NCBI GenBank assembly: GCA_944332995.1
Contig: CALVKR010000009.1
Coordinates: 1 to 55,036 of the forward strand
Origin: an uncultured Clostridia bacterium
Lineage (GTDB): Bacteria; Bacillota; Clostridia; Christensenellales; CAG-917
DNA: 55,036 nt
Direction: 5' to 3'
The notes beneath the pieces are model-generated. The model had not been told where the DNA came from and did not search any database. It saw nothing but the letters and a program-made list of their open reading frames with translations. The first letter of the stretch is position 1. The number at the start of each line of letters is the position of its first letter. Below, piece by piece: positions 51,844 through 55,036 of this stretch. The position numbers were made by a program, and so were the translations under genes.

Positions 51844-52593
51844 TTAGTAGTTGACGACTTTAGAGAAGTCTTCCGCTTTAAGCGACGCTCCGCCGATGAG
51901 TCCTCCGTCAATCTGTTCCATAGCCATAAGCTCGGAAGCGTTTTTCGGATTCATGCTGCCGCCGTATTGAATACGGACTTTTTCTTCGGCGCACTTGGGG
52001 CAATAGAGTTTTGCCATTGTGTCACGGACGATTTTGATGGTATCGTTGGCGTCCTGGCTCGTTGCGGTTTTGCCGGTTCCGATTGCCCAGACGGGTTCGT
52101 AAGCGATGACGATGTTTTCGAGTTCGGATTTATCGATATCCTTGAAAGCCTCGGTGGTTTGTCTTACCAAAACTTCTTCGACTTTTCCGCCCTCTCTCTC
52201 TTCCAAAGTTTCGCCTATGCAAAGGATAACTTTAAGACCTGCGGCAAGAGCTGCTTTGACTCTGGCGTTTACGGTTTGGTCGGTTTCGCCAAAGTATTGT
52301 CTTCTTTCGCTGTGTCCGATGATGACGTATTCGACGCCGAGCTCGACGAGCATTTTGGCGGAGATTTCACCGGTAAAGGCTCCCTTTTCCGCCCAGTGAA
52401 CGTTTTCGGCGCCCACTTTGATATTGCTGCCCTTTGTTTCGGCAACGGCGGTGGCAAGGTCGGTATAAGGAGTGCAAATGACTACGTCGCATTTAGCGTC
52501 CTTGACAAGCGGCTTTAAATCGGCGATAAGCTGTTTGGTTTCCGCTATGGTGTTGTTCATTTTCCAGTTTCCTGCAATAATAGGTTTTCTCAT
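51844..52593 (-). CDS. tpiA: Triose-phosphate isomerase
   Basis: 249 residues. Catalytic residues are all visible: Lys in GNWKMN, His in IIGHSERR, Glu in AYEPVWAIGTGKTA, and the phosphate loops YGGSMN and GGLIGGASL. It interconverts dihydroxyacetone phosphate and glyceraldehyde 3-phosphate. It starts 19 nt after the pgk stop, in the same transcript. The order pgk-tpiA-gpmI is the usual Firmicutes arrangement; gapA and eno are not in this window. Confidence 0.97.
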   Translation of the reverse strand: MRKPIIAGNWKMNNTIAETKQLIADLKPLVKDAKCDVVICTPYTDLATAVAETKGSNIKVGAENVHWAEKGAFTGEISAKMLVELGVEYVIIGHSERRQYFGETDQTVNARVKAALAAGLKVILCIGETLEEREGGKVEEVLVRQTTEAFKDIDKSELENIVIAYEPVWAIGTGKTATSQDANDTIKIVRDTMAKLYCPKCAEEKVRIQYGGSMNPKNASELMAMEQIDGGLIGGASLKAEDFSKVVNY

Positions 52594-52612
52594 ATTTTTA
52601 CCATCCTCAAAA

Positions 52613-53926
52613 TTATTTATCGTTTAAGCAATCGATGCCGGGCAAAACTTTGCCTTCCAAAAATTCGAGCGAAGCTCCGCCGCCTGTTGAAATGTGACTC
52701 ATCTTATCGGCAAATCCGAGTTGAGCGACTGCCGCGGCGCTGTCGCCGCCACCGATTATCGTAACGGCATCGGTAGCTGCCATAGCTTTTGCAACGGCAA
52801 TCGTTCCTTTAGCGCAGGTCGGATTTTCAAAAACGCCCATAGGTCCGTTCCAGACAACCGTCTTTGCGTTCGAAACGGCGTCGGCAAAAAGTTTTTGCGT
52901 CTTAGGTCCGATATCGAGACCCATTTTGTCGGCAGGGATTGCCATGCTTTCGACGTATTCGACTTCAATGGGTTTATCTATCGGGTCAGGGAAAGCGCAA
53001 GAGACGGCGGTATCGACGGGAAGATATATCTTTTTGCCGAGTTTATCCGCTTTGTCGAGCATTTCCTTGCAGTATTCGATTTTCCCGTCGTCGACGAGCG
53101 ACGTTCCTATCTGACCGCCTTTTGCCTTTATAAATGTATAAGCCATACCGCCGCCAATGATTAGCGTATCGCATTTATTCAAAAGATTGTCGATGACCTT
53201 GAGTTTGTCTGCCACTTTCGCTCCGCCCAAAACTGCTACGAAAGGTCTAGCGGGATTCTCTACTGCGCCACCGAGGAATTTGAGTTCCTTTTCAATGAGG
53301 AAACCGCTGACAGCCACGGGAGCGTATCCGTATTGAACGATACCTGCGGTCGTAGCGTGAGCACGGTGAGCCGTTCCGAAAGCGTCGTTGACGTATACGT
53401 CGCAGAATCTCGAGAGCTTTTCGCAGAGCTCCTGGCTGTTCTTTTCCTCACCTGCGTCAAAACGAGTGTTTTCCAACAAAACGGCTTCGCCGTCTTTAAG
53501 CGCAGCCACTTTCTTTTGAGCGTCCTCGCCCACAAGGTCGGTGGCAAAAGTGACTTTGCCGGGGAAGATTTCGTTTAATCTGTCGGCGACGGGCTTTAAG
53601 GTGAATTTTTTGGGATCGTTTTTCAAAGCCTTTTCCAAAGCCGCTTTAGTTGCCGCCTCTCTCTCATTTTCCGGCATAGCTTCAATAGTCTTTTTTTCCT
53701 TTTTGGTCAAGCCGAAACCGGGAGTGAATATATTGTGGGGTTTACCCATGTGCGAACACAAAATAACCTTTGCGCCGTTGTCCAACAAATACTTGATTGT
53801 GGGAACCGCTCCTTTGATACGGTTTTCGTCGGTAATAACGCCGTCCACCATAGGCACGTTAAAATCGCAACGGACGAGACATTTTTTGCCTTTTACATCA
53901 ATATCTTGAATTGTTTTCTTTGCCAT
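52613..53926 (-). CDS. pgk: Phosphoglycerate kinase with an inserted segment
   Basis: 437 residues against about 395 in most bacteria. Landmarks: [48 protein letters not shown] and GGGDSAAA at the nucleotide site. The extra length lies between SHMGKP (residue 63) and [10 protein letters not shown] (about 108): a Lys/Glu/Ala-rich stretch of about 40 residues, probably a surface helix pair in the N-domain. The catalytic residues are intact, so it should make ATP in glycolysis. AAAAAGGAG precedes the ATG. It is the first gene of the operon, with a strong promoter. Confidence 0.96.
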   Translation of the reverse strand: MAKKTIQDIDVKGKKCLVRCDFNVPMVDGVITDENRIKGAVPTIKYLLDNGAKVILCSHMGKPHNIFTPGFGLTKKEKKTIEAMPENEREAATKAALEKALKNDPKKFTLKPVADRLNEIFPGKVTFATDLVGEDAQKKVAALKDGEAVLLENTRFDAGEEKNSQELCEKLSRFCDVYVNDAFGTAHRAHATTAGIVQYGYAPVAVSGFLIEKELKFLGGAVENPARPFVAVLGGAKVADKLKVIDNLLNKCDTLIIGGGMAYTFIKAKGGQIGTSLVDDGKIEYCKEMLDKADKLGKKIYLPVDTAVSCAFPDPIDKPIEVEYVESMAIPADKMGLDIGPKTQKLFADAVSNAKTVVWNGPMGVFENPTCAKGTIAVAKAMAATDAVTIIGGGDSAAAVAQLGFADKMSHISTGGGASLEFLEGKVLPGIDCLNDK

Positions 53927-53974
53927 AATATCTCCTTTTTAGGGTAACCCCATAGCTTTTTTAATACATTGCAA

Positions 53975-54003
53975 ATTATATCACATAGCATTTTACTTTG
54001 CAA
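53975..54003 (-). promoter_or_regulatory. Promoter of the pgk-tpiA-gpmI operon
   Basis: On the minus strand TTGCAA (53998-54003), a 17-bp spacer ending in TGTGA, and TATAAT (53975-53980). Confidence 0.78.
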
Positions 54004-54267
54004 GAAAATTTAACTTGCAAATGATAAATTGATATTTTTTTATCAATTAAACTCTGTTTAAAAACGGACGCCTTTTCCCCTTAAAGGGAAATCCGACCGT
54101 TGCATTTAACTTAAAAATATAAACAAAATATATTGAGCGCTCATATGCCAATTAAAACAATGCCGAAAACGTGTTGTCCGAATACTCTTATCAAAACAGA
54201 GTTCTCTATTTCTTTGCGGCTCATAATACGGTATTCTGTCTTTTTGCGACAAACAGTGCCGATTAAG

Positions 54268-54296
54268 TTGTAAAGTGCGATTAAATATATTATAAT
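54268..54296 (+). promoter_or_regulatory. Promoter of the glycosyltransferase gene
   Basis: TTGTAA (54268-54273), a 17-bp spacer and TATAAT (54291-54296), about 55 bp before the ATG. A small hairpin ACCGCTATGCGGT (54324-54336) lies in the leader. Between this promoter and that of pgk no gene is seen. Confidence 0.68.
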
Positions 54297-54350
54297 TTGT
54301 TTTGGCGAAGCTACATAATAATAAACCGCTATGCGGTTGAGGAGAAACAA

Positions 54351-55036
54351 ATGCAAAAGCCGAAAGTCGTATTCCCGCTTGTGGAAGCCGGTATGGGACA
54401 CATTATCCCGTCCACTTCCATTGCCAACGCTTTTGAAAAAAAATACGGAAAATACACCGAAGTATCCCGCCCCTACTTTTTTAAAGATTCAGGCGAGAAG
54501 GCTTTGGTCAAAATGGAGCAAAGTTTTGTAAGCGACGTCATAAGAGCCAACAAACATACGTCATGGGGTATGTTTGAAACTTTTATGATGGATATAACTC
54601 ACTACAAAGTTCTGCAAAATCTTTTTACTTCCGTTCAAGGCAAAAAAATGAGGCAAAAACTCATATCCCGCATGGAAAGTTTTAGCGCCGATCTTATATT
54701 GAGCACGCACATTTCCACCTCTTTGATAGCCAAGCAAGTTGCAAAAAACAAACCCATCATCACCGCATACAATCCAGACGTCATGATACAGCCTTTCTAT
54801 CACGGCTACTGCGACCTCGTCATGGTGTCGAGCAAGAGAGGATACGACAAGGTTTTAGGCAAATACGGATATAATTCGGAAAATCTAAAACTTGTCCCCT
54901 TCCCCATAAGAGAAAAGGCATACGATTTTTCAAAGGATAAAAAGGAAAACCGCAAACGCCTGGGGCTTGACGAAGATAAACTGACGATAGTTTTGTTTGA
55001 AGGAGGATACGGGCTCGGCAAAATGAAAAAGATTTG
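54351..55036 (+). CDS. Diacylglycerol glycosyltransferase-like protein (UgtP/MGDG synthase type, partial)
   Basis: 228 residues are visible before the window ends. The N-terminus MQKPKVVFPLVEAGMGHIIP has the glycine loop (GMGH) of the MGDG-synthase/MurG superfamily (GT28), where it contacts the lipid acceptor. Later blocks (STHISTSLIAKQVAKNKP, AYNPDVMIQPF, DLVMVSSKRGY) fit the N-domain of UgtP-like enzymes, which put glucose or galactose on diacylglycerol to make membrane glycolipids and teichoic acid anchors. The C-domain that binds the nucleotide sugar is beyond the edge. GAGGAG lies 7 nt before the ATG. A different lipid acceptor is possible. Confidence 0.82.
   Translation, partial: MQKPKVVFPLVEAGMGHIIPSTSIANAFEKKYGKYTEVSRPYFFKDSGEKALVKMEQSFVSDVIRANKHTSWGMFETFMMDITHYKVLQNLFTSVQGKKMRQKLISRMESFSADLILSTHISTSLIAKQVAKNKPIITAYNPDVMIQPFYHGYCDLVMVSSKRGYDKVLGKYGYNSENLKLVPFPIREKAYDFSKDKKENRKRLGLDEDKLTIVLFEGGYGLGKMKKI

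Overview
The window reads as a chromosomal segment of a Gram-positive, probably anaerobic member of the Clostridia (Bacillota). The evidence is the split glycine decarboxylase (gcvPA/gcvPB), a CsoR-type metal sensor, an EFR1-type ferredoxin-flavodoxin protein, heterodimeric ABC exporters, sigma-A promoters with 17-bp spacers, strong AGGAGG ribosome sites, and the lack of any outer-membrane gene. An uncultured gut lineage such as Christensenellales would fit, but the sequence alone does not settle the family.

Layout. 1-1110 is an AT-rich, foreign-looking edge: the start of an OLD-like AAA ATPase and a truncated IS200/IS605 transposase. 1168-4384 is a metal-resistance operon (CsoR repressor, then a P1B ATPase with a Cys-rich N-terminus) behind a promoter that carries a recognisable CsoR operator. 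4570-5902 holds tRNA-Lys and tRNA-Gly, followed by a tandem array of units that each carry the tRNA-Lys 3' end. 6158-13026 holds a GH3 beta-glucosidase, a Sel1-repeat protein and a fused ABC ATPase-permease. 13303-18599 is a membrane protein and an operon of SDR protein, EFR1 protein, response regulator and histidine kinase. 18875-23383 holds a lipoprotein, a TetR operon with two membrane proteins, thioredoxin, a Crp/Fnr regulator and a MORN-like protein. 23539-25140 holds a broken SH3 lipoprotein gene and a second tRNA-anchored array, made of 341-bp units that each begin with the 3' 21 nt of tRNA-Ser. 25524-33528 holds rlmA, fumC, an esterase, a heterodimeric ABC exporter, a 56-residue small protein that looks leaderless, and a small membrane protein.

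33670-43947 is one minus-strand gene train: patatin lipase, polA, lplA, lpdA, gcvT, gcvH, gcvPA, gcvPB. Most junctions are ATGA overlaps or nearly abutting. It supplies the whole glycine cleavage system plus the ligase that lipoylates GcvH, with DNA polymerase I at its head. 44066-49423 holds an ABC-2 exporter pair, a membrane protein and a MATE exporter. 49886-54003 is a lower-glycolysis operon (pgk, tpiA, gpmI). The window ends inside a glycolipid glycosyltransferase.

The most unusual features are the two tRNA-anchored repeat arrays, which follow the same plan at unrelated tRNA genes: tRNA 3' end, hairpin terminator, spacer, then tRNA 3' end again. Next come two 17-bp tandem arrays sharing an ACGGCA core, both placed between convergent genes, and several probable leaderless or frameshifted genes.
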